NCBI GenBank assembly: GCA_019242385.1
Contig: JAFAVO010000246.1
Span: 1 to 8,616 of the forward strand
Direction of reading: 5' to 3'
From: Gammaproteobacteria bacterium
GTDB taxonomy: Bacteria; Pseudomonadota; Gammaproteobacteria; Steroidobacterales; Steroidobacteraceae
DNA length: 8,616 bases
Shown: positions 1 to 5,621 of the stretch, piece after piece
How the letters are laid out: the number at the start of each line of letters is the position of its first letter
Numbering within the stretch: position 1 is the first letter of the stretch
Position numbers and translations under genes: made by a program
Notes under the pieces: model-generated
What the model saw: only the letters and a program-made list of their open reading frames with translations
Told to the model about the DNA's origin: nothing
Databases searched by the model: none

Positions 1-242
1 AGGTCCGCCGCCCCCTCGGCCTGAGTCAGCCGCTCCTCGATGCGGCGCAGGATCAGCCGCAAGGCTGCGACGATGATCTCCTGCTTGGTTGCGAAGTAAT
101 GGGCGATCATGCCGGTGGTGCAGCCGGCGGCGCGCGCGATGCGCACGATGGTGGCCTGCTCGAAACCGTACCGGGCCACCACGCGGCAGGCGATGAGCGC
201 GATCTGCTCGCGGCGCTGCTGGTGATCGACGATCTTGGGCAT
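1..242 (-). CDS. BetI-like TetR-family transcriptional regulator (N-terminal part; 3' end outside window)
   Basis: The first 80 residues are visible, beginning MPKIVDHQQRREQIALIACR. They form a typical TetR DNA-binding domain: helix 1 at about residues 9-25, then a helix-turn-helix at about 30-51 with the string TIVRIARAAG followed by TTGMIAHYF and K53. This resembles the BetI choline-responsive repressor (E. coli BetI has an MPK start and ATIAQIARRAG...STGIISHYF), which is known to repress betaine-synthesis genes. The ligand domain is missing because the window ends, so ligand specificity cannot be read. The gene starts 12 bp after the carnitine dehydrogenase stop, on the same strand, so it is the next gene of that operon. 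A role as a local repressor of carnitine or betaine catabolism is inferred from context. Family assignment is firm; the BetI subtype is likely but unproven. Confidence 0.9.
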   Translation of the reverse strand, partial: MPKIVDHQQRREQIALIACRVVARYGFEQATIVRIARAAGCTTGMIAHYFATKQEIIVAALRLILRRIEERLTQAEGAAD

Positions 243-251
243 CGGTGCAGG

Positions 252-256
252 CCCCT
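252..256 (-). promoter_or_regulatory. Shine-Dalgarno site of the TetR gene, overlapping the upstream stop codon
   Basis: On the minus strand the sequence AGGGG lies 9 nt before the TetR ATG and shares bases with the TAG stop of the dehydrogenase (255-257). This placement supports the chosen start at 240-242 and suggests translational coupling of the regulator to the enzyme gene. Confidence 0.7.
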
Positions 257-1715
257 AGTTGGTCGCCGCCTGGATCGCGACGAGGTGGCCGCGGACTTCC
301 GCGTCCATGCGCGCGACCTTGCCCTCCTGAGTGCTCACGTGCAGATAGAGCACCTCGGCGCTCGCGACCAGCACCTCATCGCGCGCGCGCTGCAGCGTGT
401 GCTGCACCCGCACGCGCTTCTCATCCACCTCGAGCACCCGACTGAGGACGTACAGCCGCTCCTGTGAGTGCGCCTCGGCCTTGTGAGTGAGATGCGTCTC
501 CAGCGTGTACATCGCGCGACCCGAGCGCCGATAGGCCTCATCGATCCCCGCATACCTGAAGAGCGCGTCGGTAGCATCGCCGAACAGCTGCAGATAGCGC
601 CAATCGGTCATGTGGCCGTTGTAGTCGATCCACTCGGGCCGCACGCAGGTCTCGAGCAGCCGCAGCGGACCGCTGCGATTGCCGGCGGCCGCGGAGACGG
701 ACGCGGCGGCAAGATGCGGGCGCGCGCGCGCTGCGGCGTCCTCATACAGCCGCTCTTCGAGCGCGCGCAGCGTGGCGCCGGCGCCGAGGTCATACTCGCG
801 CAGCACCTGCTGAATCGCCACGAGATAGTTATCGCGCAGGCGTTCGAGCTCGCGGATCGAGCGGCCGGCGGCCTGCGACTGGGTGCCCTCGACCATCCTG
901 TCGATCAGTTCCTCGGTGAGCTCGGGCGCCTCGAGCTTCGTCCAGGGCCACTTCAGACACGGCCCGAACTGCCGCAGCATGTGCCGCATGCCCGGCTCGC
1001 CTCCGGCGAGATGGTAGATCAGGTTCGTGCCCATGCCCGCCCAGCGCAGCCCGGGACCATAGATGATCGACTCATCGAGCTCGCCGGTCGTTGCGACACC
1101 ATCGTTGACGAGGTGCAGGATCTCGCGCCAGATCGCCTCCTGCAGGCGGTCGGTGAGGTGGCCCGGCACCTCGCGGCGTACCCGCAGCGGGTGCATGCCG
1201 ATGTAGCGGTAGAAGTGCGCGGCAGCCTCGAGCGCCGCCTCGGAGGTCGCGCGGCCACCGACCAGCTCCACCAGCGGCAGGAGGTACACCGGATTGAAGG
1301 GATGGGCGACCAGCAGCCGCTCGGGTGCCACCATGTCGCGCTGCAGATCCGAGGGCATGAGCCCCGAAGTGCTCGAGGCGATCACGACATCGGGCGGAGC
1401 GTGCCGGCTGATTTCCGCCAGCACCCGTTGCTTCAACTCGAGCTGCTCGGGAATGTTCTCCTGGATGAAGTCCACCTGACGCGCCATGGCGTGCATATCG
1501 GTGGTGAAGGTGAGCCGCCCCTTGGCCGGCAGCGGCGCAAAGGTGAGCCGTGCGAGCGCACCCTCGGCATTGGCGACGGCGCCGCGCAGCCACTCTTCCA
1601 TCTGCGGTTTGAGATCGGCCGCGACGACATCGATGCCGAAGTGCAGCGCGCGCGCCGCCCAGCCGCCGCCGATGACGCCCGTGCCCAGAAGACCCAGCGT
1701 GCGGACCTGCCTCAT
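255..1715 (-). CDS. lcdH: L-carnitine 3-dehydrogenase fused to a hotdog thioesterase (bifunctional)
   Basis: This 486-residue cytoplasmic protein has two parts. Residues 1 to about 325 are a 3-hydroxyacyl-CoA-dehydrogenase-like fold: an NAD-binding GTGVIG loop at 11-16 followed by W19, the SSTSGL segment at 114-119, AHPFNP with H138, and E150. The strings GPGLRWAGMGT (220-230) and GPCLKWPWTKL (251-261) are what I recognise as the signature of L-carnitine dehydrogenase (carnitine + NAD+ to 3-dehydrocarnitine), rather than fatty-acid HAD. After an Ala-rich linker (about 328-348), residues 350-486 form a 4HBT-type hotdog domain with the active-site-like DYNGHM at 364-369. Fused versions are known in carnitine degraders, where this domain is proposed to hydrolyse betainyl-CoA to glycine betaine. 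The ATG at 1713-1715 gives a correct N-terminal Rossmann start; a GGGAG lies rather far upstream (14-18 nt). The DUF849 cleavage enzyme that links the two activities is not in the window. Confidence 0.9.
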   Translation of the reverse strand: MRQVRTLGLLGTGVIGGGWAARALHFGIDVVAADLKPQMEEWLRGAVANAEGALARLTFAPLPAKGRLTFTTDMHAMARQVDFIQENIPEQLELKQRVLAEISRHAPPDVVIASSTSGLMPSDLQRDMVAPERLLVAHPFNPVYLLPLVELVGGRATSEAALEAAAHFYRYIGMHPLRVRREVPGHLTDRLQEAIWREILHLVNDGVATTGELDESIIYGPGLRWAGMGTNLIYHLAGGEPGMRHMLRQFGPCLKWPWTKLEAPELTEELIDRMVEGTQSQAAGRSIRELERLRDNYLVAIQQVLREYDLGAGATLRALEERLYEDAAARARPHLAAASVSAAAGNRSGPLRLLETCVRPEWIDYNGHMTDWRYLQLFGDATDALFRYAGIDEAYRRSGRAMYTLETHLTHKAEAHSQERLYVLSRVLEVDEKRVRVQHTLQRARDEVLVASAEVLYLHVSTQEGKVARMDAEVRGHLVAIQAATN

Positions 1716-1870
1716 GGTGTATGCGCCGCTCCCGTCGCCGCGGCCGCGGCGCCCTCGTTTTTAATGTCGTCATAATAATATAACAGAGCGGCGCGCGGCA
1801 GCCGCTCATCGAGCATGCTGCGGTCGACCTTGAGGCGCGGCTTGCCTTTGCCGGAGAATGAGTGCGGCAT
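1712..1870 (-). CDS. Possible small hypothetical protein, 52 aa, overlapping the lcdH start
   Basis: On the minus strand an ATG at 1868-1870, directly preceded by an in-frame TGA, opens a 52-codon frame whose TGA (1712-1714) overlaps the lcdH ATG as ATGA, the usual arrangement of coupled operon genes. By hand count, the first 29 codons have about 86% G/C in third positions, 69% in first and 48% in second, the pattern expected of real coding DNA in a GC-rich genome. The product starts MPHSFSGKGKPRLKVDRSML, then has a LLYYYDDIKNE segment and an Ala-rich tail ending HTP. It is basic at the N-terminus, with no signal peptide or membrane segment. I recognise no family. Against it: no clear Shine-Dalgarno site, and the YYYDD codons lie in an AT-rich patch that could be promoter instead. 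An internal ATG at residue 19 is an alternative start. Confidence 0.4.
   Translation of the reverse strand: MPHSFSGKGKPRLKVDRSMLDERLPRAALLYYYDDIKNEGAAAAATGAAHTP
1758..1784. promoter_or_regulatory. AT-rich island between divergent genes, candidate promoter region
   Basis: A run of about 27 bases made almost only of A and T stands out in otherwise GC-rich sequence. On the plus strand it offers -10-like hexamers (TAATAT at 1776-1781, TATAAC at 1779-1784) about 118 nt before the YidB-like start; on the minus strand it offers TATATT/TATTAT-like hexamers about 65 nt before lcdH. I see no convincing -35 in either direction. The position between two divergent transcription units fits a shared promoter region, but the same bases may encode the end of the small minus-strand ORF. 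Confidence 0.4.
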
Positions 1871-1901
1871 TCAGGCTCGACTGCCAAAGGCGGGAGGCAT
1901 C

Positions 1902-2240
1902 ATGGGGCTGTTAGATGGACTGTTGGGCGGCGCCGTCGGAGCCGAGATGGCTACGGTGGTCAATTCCTTCATTCAACAGCACGGCGGCGTGCAGGGAGTC
2001 GTCGCGCAGCTGGAAAAACAGGGACTGGGTGCCACGGTGCACTCCTGGGTCGGCAGCGGCCCGAACCAGCCGATCTCCCCGGACCAGGTCCACTCGGCGT
2101 TCGGTAGCGGCATGATTGCGCAGCTTGCGGCCAAGGCGGGCATGAACCCCCAGGAACTGGCGCAGAAGCTCTCGCAGGTCCTGCCGACCGCGATCGACCG
2201 GCTCACTCCGGAAGGCAAGATCCCCCCGAAGTCGGCCTGA
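1902..2240 (+). CDS. YidB-like DUF937 family protein
   Basis: This 112-residue protein begins MGLLDGLLGG, has a central alpha-helical domain (NSFIQQHGGVQGVVAQLEKQ at 21-40, then GLGATVHSWVGSGPNQPISP at 41-60) and ends in a Pro/Lys-rich tail. The G-LL-GLLGG start, the short helices with HGGVQG and the VxSWVGxGxNxPIS motif are typical of the YidB/DUF937 family, which is widespread in proteobacteria and lacks a firmly known function. There is no signal peptide or obvious membrane helix; the Gly/Leu-rich start is normal for the family. The frame stays open upstream to an ATG at 1815, but the start at 1902 is preferred: a strong GGGAGG at 1892-1897 lies 4 nt before it and family members begin here. 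Third positions are G/C-rich like the neighbours. It appears to be a single-gene unit, divergent from the carnitine operon. Confidence 0.85.
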   Translation: MGLLDGLLGGAVGAEMATVVNSFIQQHGGVQGVVAQLEKQGLGATVHSWVGSGPNQPISPDQVHSAFGSGMIAQLAAKAGMNPQELAQKLSQVLPTAIDRLTPEGKIPPKSA

Positions 2241-2302
2241 GCGGCCCTGCGGAAGCCCACTCCCGCGTCACCGCAGTGCGCGCGGCGCGCGCGCTGCTGC
2301 GC

Positions 2303-2354
2303 GCCGCTTATCCGCCGATGTAAGCGGCGGATGTAAGCAGATGTAAGCCGCCGC
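2303..2354 (+). repeat. Three GATGTAAGC direct repeats within overlapping inverted repeats
   Basis: GATGTAAGC occurs at 2317-2325, 2330-2338 and 2340-2348, so the repeat starts are spaced 13 and 10 bp. The same stretch contains an inverted repeat GCCGCTTA (2303-2310) / TAAGCGGC (2321-2328) and a second one GCGGCGG (2324-2330) / CCGCCGC (2348-2354). The two stems share bases 2324-2328 and cannot form together. The region lies between the YidB-like stop and the peptidase start. It could be a terminator without a T-run, a protein-binding array, or a structured leader. The rest of the 2241-2443 gap holds a short CCGGC (2384-2388) / GCCGG (2395-2399) inverted repeat, no gene I can support, and no clear promoter. 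Confidence 0.6.
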
Positions 2355-2443
2355 TGCGTCTCGCTTGCATCGACCGCGCTCTCCCGGCATCGTCGCCGGC
2401 CGCGAAAAAGACAAACCGCTGCGTCCATCAGAAGGGAATCGTC

Positions 2444-4378
2444 ATGATCCGAGGCAGACATCTCCTGGCCGGCGCACTCGCCGCCGCACTCATCGGGCTG
2501 GCAAGCGCGGCACCTTCTTCAAATCGGCCCTCTCCTGCGGTGACCGACCTGGGCGATGCGGCCGCGACGCCCGAGGGCGCGCAAGTGGCCGTCACGGTCG
2601 CACTGCGGCTCAGCAACGAGCAGCAGCTCGAGCCTTTGCTCGAGGCCATCTACGCCCAGGGCTCCCCGGTCTATCACCAGTTTCTGACGCCGCAGGAGTT
2701 TCGCGCGCGCTTCGGTCCGAGCGAGGAGAGCATCGCGGCAGTCACGCGCTACTTTGAGGGTGCCGGACTGCAGGTGAGGCGCACGGCGACCGCGCAGCTG
2801 CGGGTCAGCGGTTCGGCGGGCGCCATCGAGCGGGCTTTTGCGGTGAAACTGCACGGCTATGCGGTGGCGGCCGGCGGGTCGACCCGTGCTTATCAGTTTC
2901 GCGCTCCGCTGACCGAGCCGGAGCTACCCTCCTCCGTAGCGGGCTCGGTGCACGGCGTATTCGGTCTCGACACGCGGCCGCGCTTCTTCCCACACGTGCG
3001 CCGCGCAGCGGCCGCGACTCACGTGCGCCCGGATAACGGCCAGAGCAGCGGCACTTCCAATCCGTTCGGCTCGCTCACGGTCGCGGATTTTGCCCAGCAC
3101 TACAACGTCAATCCGCTGTACGGCCACGGCATCAACGGCCAGGGCCGCACGATCGGCATCGTCACCCTCGCCGCCTTCACCCCGAGTGACGCCTTCGCCT
3201 ACTGGTCGGCAGTCGGCCTCAAAGTCGCCAGCAACCGGCTCAGGGAGGTCATGATCGACGGCGGACCGGGTGCCCCGAGCGATGACTCCGGCTCGCTCGA
3301 GACCACACTCGATGTCGAGCAGTCCGGCGGCATCGCACCGGCTGCGAAGATCGTGGTCTACGAAGCGCCCAATACCAATCAGGGATTCGTCGACGCTTTC
3401 GCCGCGGCGATCGACAGCAACGCGGCGGATTCGGTCTCGACGAGCTGGGGGGAATGGGAGCTCTTCGACACTCCCAACAACGCCTTCGACAACGGGCCGG
3501 TGACCGACCCGGTGACTCACCGGATCACGAGCATCATCCAGGCGTATAACGACCTGCTCATTCAGGCAGCATTGCAGGGCCAGAGCATGTTCGCCGCAGC
3601 GGGCGATGCCGGTGCCTGGGACGAGGTGGGCGAGCTGCCCGCGCACTTCAGCAACGTGATCTCGGTGGACGATCCCGCGGTGCAGCCTTTCATCACCGCG
3701 ATGGGCGGCACCACACTCCCTGGACCGCAGACGTACGGCCTGCCCGATGGCCGCAGCCTGACGCTGCATGTCGCGCAGGAGCAGGCCTGGGGCTGGGTTT
3801 ACCTCGAGCCGCTCTGCAGCGCGCTCGATCTCACCATCGACGCCTGCGGCATTTTCCCCGCTGGAGGTGGCGGCGGCGTGAGCGTGTTCTTCCACCGGCC
3901 GTTCTATCAGCGAGTCGTTCCCGGGATGGCCAATTCAGTCGCAGGGCAGGCCCTCTACGACAATTCCCACACTCCGCCGCAACTGGTGGTGGCGCTGCCT
4001 GCGGGGTTTGCCGGCCGTAACGTGCCGGACATCTCACTGAACTCCGATCCACAGACCGGCTACGTGGTGGCCTACACCTCGAACGTCTCGGGCTTCTCTT
4101 TCCAGACTTTCTGGGGCGGCACGAGCTTCGCATCGCCGCAGATGAACGGCGTCACCTCGCTCCTCTCGCAGGGCATACATCACCGCGTCGGTCTGCTCAA
4201 CGTGCCGCTGTATCTGCTCGAAGCGAGCGGGCGTGATCACGGCCACAATGCACCGCTGCGCGATATCACCGCCGGCGACAACTGGCACTGGTTCGCGCGA
4301 CCCGGGTACGACCAGGCGAGCGGCGTCGGGGTGCCGAACGTGGCGAATCTGCTCGAGTCTCTCAAGGAACTCGACTGA
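2444..4378 (+). CDS. Secreted S53 family (sedolisin/kumamolisin-type) serine-carboxyl peptidase precursor
   Basis: This 644-residue protein is an exported acid endopeptidase precursor. Residues 1-22 are a signal peptide (MIRGRH, hydrophobic LLAGALAAALIGLA, cleavage after ASA). Residues from about 30 to 185 are a pro-kumamolisin activation domain, with the family string YHQFLTPQEFRARFGPSE at about 77-94. The catalytic domain runs from about 210 to the end and keeps the S53 catalytic residues: E286 and D290 in ETTLD, the oxyanion D388 in AAAGDAG, and S561 in GGTSFASP. The C-terminal calcium site is suggested by D607-I608 and the GYDQASGVGVPN segment at 621-632. C458 and C468 in a loop could form a disulfide. 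AAGGGA at 2432-2437 sits 6 nt before the ATG. It probably cleaves extracellular protein at acidic pH after autocatalytic removal of the propeptide. Family is firm; the substrate is unknown. Confidence 0.95.
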   Translation: MIRGRHLLAGALAAALIGLASAAPSSNRPSPAVTDLGDAAATPEGAQVAVTVALRLSNEQQLEPLLEAIYAQGSPVYHQFLTPQEFRARFGPSEESIAAVTRYFEGAGLQVRRTATAQLRVSGSAGAIERAFAVKLHGYAVAAGGSTRAYQFRAPLTEPELPSSVAGSVHGVFGLDTRPRFFPHVRRAAAATHVRPDNGQSSGTSNPFGSLTVADFAQHYNVNPLYGHGINGQGRTIGIVTLAAFTPSDAFAYWSAVGLKVASNRLREVMIDGGPGAPSDDSGSLETTLDVEQSGGIAPAAKIVVYEAPNTNQGFVDAFAAAIDSNAADSVSTSWGEWELFDTPNNAFDNGPVTDPVTHRITSIIQAYNDLLIQAALQGQSMFAAAGDAGAWDEVGELPAHFSNVISVDDPAVQPFITAMGGTTLPGPQTYGLPDGRSLTLHVAQEQAWGWVYLEPLCSALDLTIDACGIFPAGGGGGVSVFFHRPFYQRVVPGMANSVAGQALYDNSHTPPQLVVALPAGFAGRNVPDISLNSDPQTGYVVAYTSNVSGFSFQTFWGGTSFASPQMNGVTSLLSQGIHHRVGLLNVPLYLLEASGRDHGHNAPLRDITAGDNWHWFARPGYDQASGVGVPNVANLLESLKELD

Positions 4379-4387
4379 GTCCGTTGG

Positions 4388-4414
4388 GAGCGGGCGCGCG
4401 TTGGCCGCCCGCTC
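4388..4414. terminator. Hairpin between convergent genes, likely bidirectional terminator
   Basis: GAGCGGGCG (4388-4396) and CGCCCGCTC (4406-4414) form a perfect 9-bp GC-rich stem with a 9-nt loop. It lies 9 bp after the peptidase stop and 3 bp from the aminotransferase stop, so it can serve both converging transcripts. There is no long T-run on either side, so termination strength is uncertain. Confidence 0.6.
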
Positions 4415-4417
4415 TCC

Positions 4418-5581
4418 TTACGAACGACCTTCTTCGCAGAACTGCCGCAGTCGCGCGCAGGCGCGATCGAGTGTCGCCTCATCCGTAGCGAAGCACACCC
4501 GCACGCAGCCGGCGGCTGAGGAGCCAAACGCACCACCGTCCATCACCGAGACCCGCTGCGTGCGGTAGAGTGCCTGCACGAACTCGGCACCGGAGAGGCC
4601 GGTGCCGGTCACATCGATGAGCATGAACATGCCGGCCTCCGGTGCGAGCGGCCGCAGCCCGGGGGTGCCGGCAATTCCGGCGGCGAAACGCGCCTGACGC
4701 GCCGTGCAGTAAGCGCGGCTGCGCGCCTCGGCCTCAGCTGCGACCTCGAGCGCCGTGATCGCCGCCTCCTGGATGAAGCCCGGCAGCCCGAAGAGCATGC
4801 ACATCGCAACGTTCTCGGCGTGGAGTACCAGCTCCCTCGGTCCGACGAGCCATCCGGCACGCCAGCCGGTCATCGCGTGTGACTTCGAGAGGCTCCCGAG
4901 CGTCACCACACGATCGGGAAGCTGCGCAGCCAGGCTCGGCACCCGCCCTCCCGCGGCGAGTCCGGCATAGACCTCATCGGCGATCAACCACAGGTCGTGA
5001 CGCTGCGCGAGGTGCGCGATGACCGCGAGCTCGGCGTCATTCAACACGACTCCGCTCGGATTATTCGGACTCGCCCAGAGAATCGCCCGGGTGTGCGGCC
5101 CGATCAGCTGCTCGAGCGCTGCCACATCGGGACGGCACTGCGCGCTGGCCGGCACCTGTACCAGCCGCGCTCCGGAGATCTCGATGGTGGCCGGATAGGT
5201 GGGATAGAGCGGCTCGAAGGTCACCACCTCGTCACCCGGCCCCGCCAGGCACAACGAGCTCACGAAGAGCGCACTCTGTGCACCGGCGAGGTATACGACG
5301 TTCTCCGGGCCGACCAGCTGACCGGAGCGTTGCGTGTGTGCACGCGCGATCGCCTGGCGCAGGGCGAGCCGGCCTGCAGCCGGCACATAGTGGGTATCGC
5401 CGGCGCGCAGCTGGGCGATGGCGCGCTCGATCACCGGCGCGGGCGTATCAAGGTCGGGATCACCCACGCTCAGAATGATGACGTCTTCGCCGCGCTCCTG
5501 CGCTGCTACCGCCTCGTAGTGCGTACGCCACGCGGAGGCGCCCTCACCGCGCACGCGATCGACCAGTGCCGAGAATCTCAC
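4418..5581 (-). CDS. aruH: Arginine:pyruvate transaminase (AruH-like, fold-type I PLP aminotransferase)
   Basis: This 387-residue cytoplasmic PLP enzyme would convert L-arginine plus pyruvate to 2-ketoarginine plus alanine. It shows the class I/II aminotransferase landmarks: SVGDPDLDTPAP at 38-49, Y65 in THY, AGAQSAL at 99-105, SPNNPSG at 171-177, DEVY at 202-205, the PLP lysine K233 in SLSKSHAMTGWR, and R361 as the expected carboxylate-binding arginine. The N-terminus (MRFSALVDRVRGEGASAWRTHY), SLSKSHAMTGWR and the CMLFGLPGFIQEAA segment follow Pseudomonas aeruginosa AruH closely, as I remember that sequence. The start is GTG at 5579-5581: it aligns with the AruH start and an in-frame TAG lies 27 nt upstream, with no other start codon between. 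No Shine-Dalgarno site is visible. The divergent AruI-like gene 40 bp away strongly supports the assignment. A related amino-acid aminotransferase specificity remains possible. Confidence 0.85.
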   Translation of the reverse strand: MRFSALVDRVRGEGASAWRTHYEAVAAQERGEDVIILSVGDPDLDTPAPVIERAIAQLRAGDTHYVPAAGRLALRQAIARAHTQRSGQLVGPENVVYLAGAQSALFVSSLCLAGPGDEVVTFEPLYPTYPATIEISGARLVQVPASAQCRPDVAALEQLIGPHTRAILWASPNNPSGVVLNDAELAVIAHLAQRHDLWLIADEVYAGLAAGGRVPSLAAQLPDRVVTLGSLSKSHAMTGWRAGWLVGPRELVLHAENVAMCMLFGLPGFIQEAAITALEVAAEAEARSRAYCTARQARFAAGIAGTPGLRPLAPEAGMFMLIDVTGTGLSGAEFVQALYRTQRVSVMDGGAFGSSAAGCVRVCFATDEATLDRACARLRQFCEEGRS

Positions 5582-5621
5582 TTGGTTACTGTGCCGCGGC
5601 GGGTGCTAACATTTCAAGAGC
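5582..5621. promoter_or_regulatory. 40-bp divergent control region of aruH and aruI
   Basis: Only 40 bp separate the two start codons. On the plus strand there is an extended -10-like element TGCTAACAT (5604-5612, hexamer TAACAT 5607-5612) with TTGGTT at 5582-5587 as a weak -35 (19-bp spacer). Such a promoter would start transcription about at the aruI ATG. On the minus strand TTGAAA (5612-5617) could be a -35 for aruH, again placing the start of transcription close to the GTG. Neither gene has a good Shine-Dalgarno site (only AAGAG directly before the aruI ATG), so leaderless or nearly leaderless mRNAs are plausible. Confidence 0.45.

Noticed and set aside
468..1775. Long plus-strand open frame (435 codons) opposite the carnitine dehydrogenase
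   Set aside because: It mirrors the strongly G/C-biased codons of lcdH, its product is low-complexity and rich in Arg/His/Ala with no recognisable motif, and lcdH itself has clear family motifs.
1815..1901. N-terminal extension of the YidB-like protein from an upstream ATG
   Set aside because: The strong GGGAGG directly before 1902 and the family's usual MGLLD-type start favour the shorter protein.
2281..2304. Alternating GC run as a possible Z-DNA or hairpin element
   Set aside because: Short CG-repeats of this kind are common throughout this GC-rich window and nothing ties it to a function.
2364..2392. TTGCAT as a -35 box for the peptidase
   Set aside because: The matching -10 position 17 bp downstream reads CATCGT, too poor to claim a promoter.
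2924..3895. Minus-strand open frame (323 codons) opposite the S53 peptidase
   Set aside because: Antisense shadow of a well-supported gene; no family motif and no ribosome-binding site.
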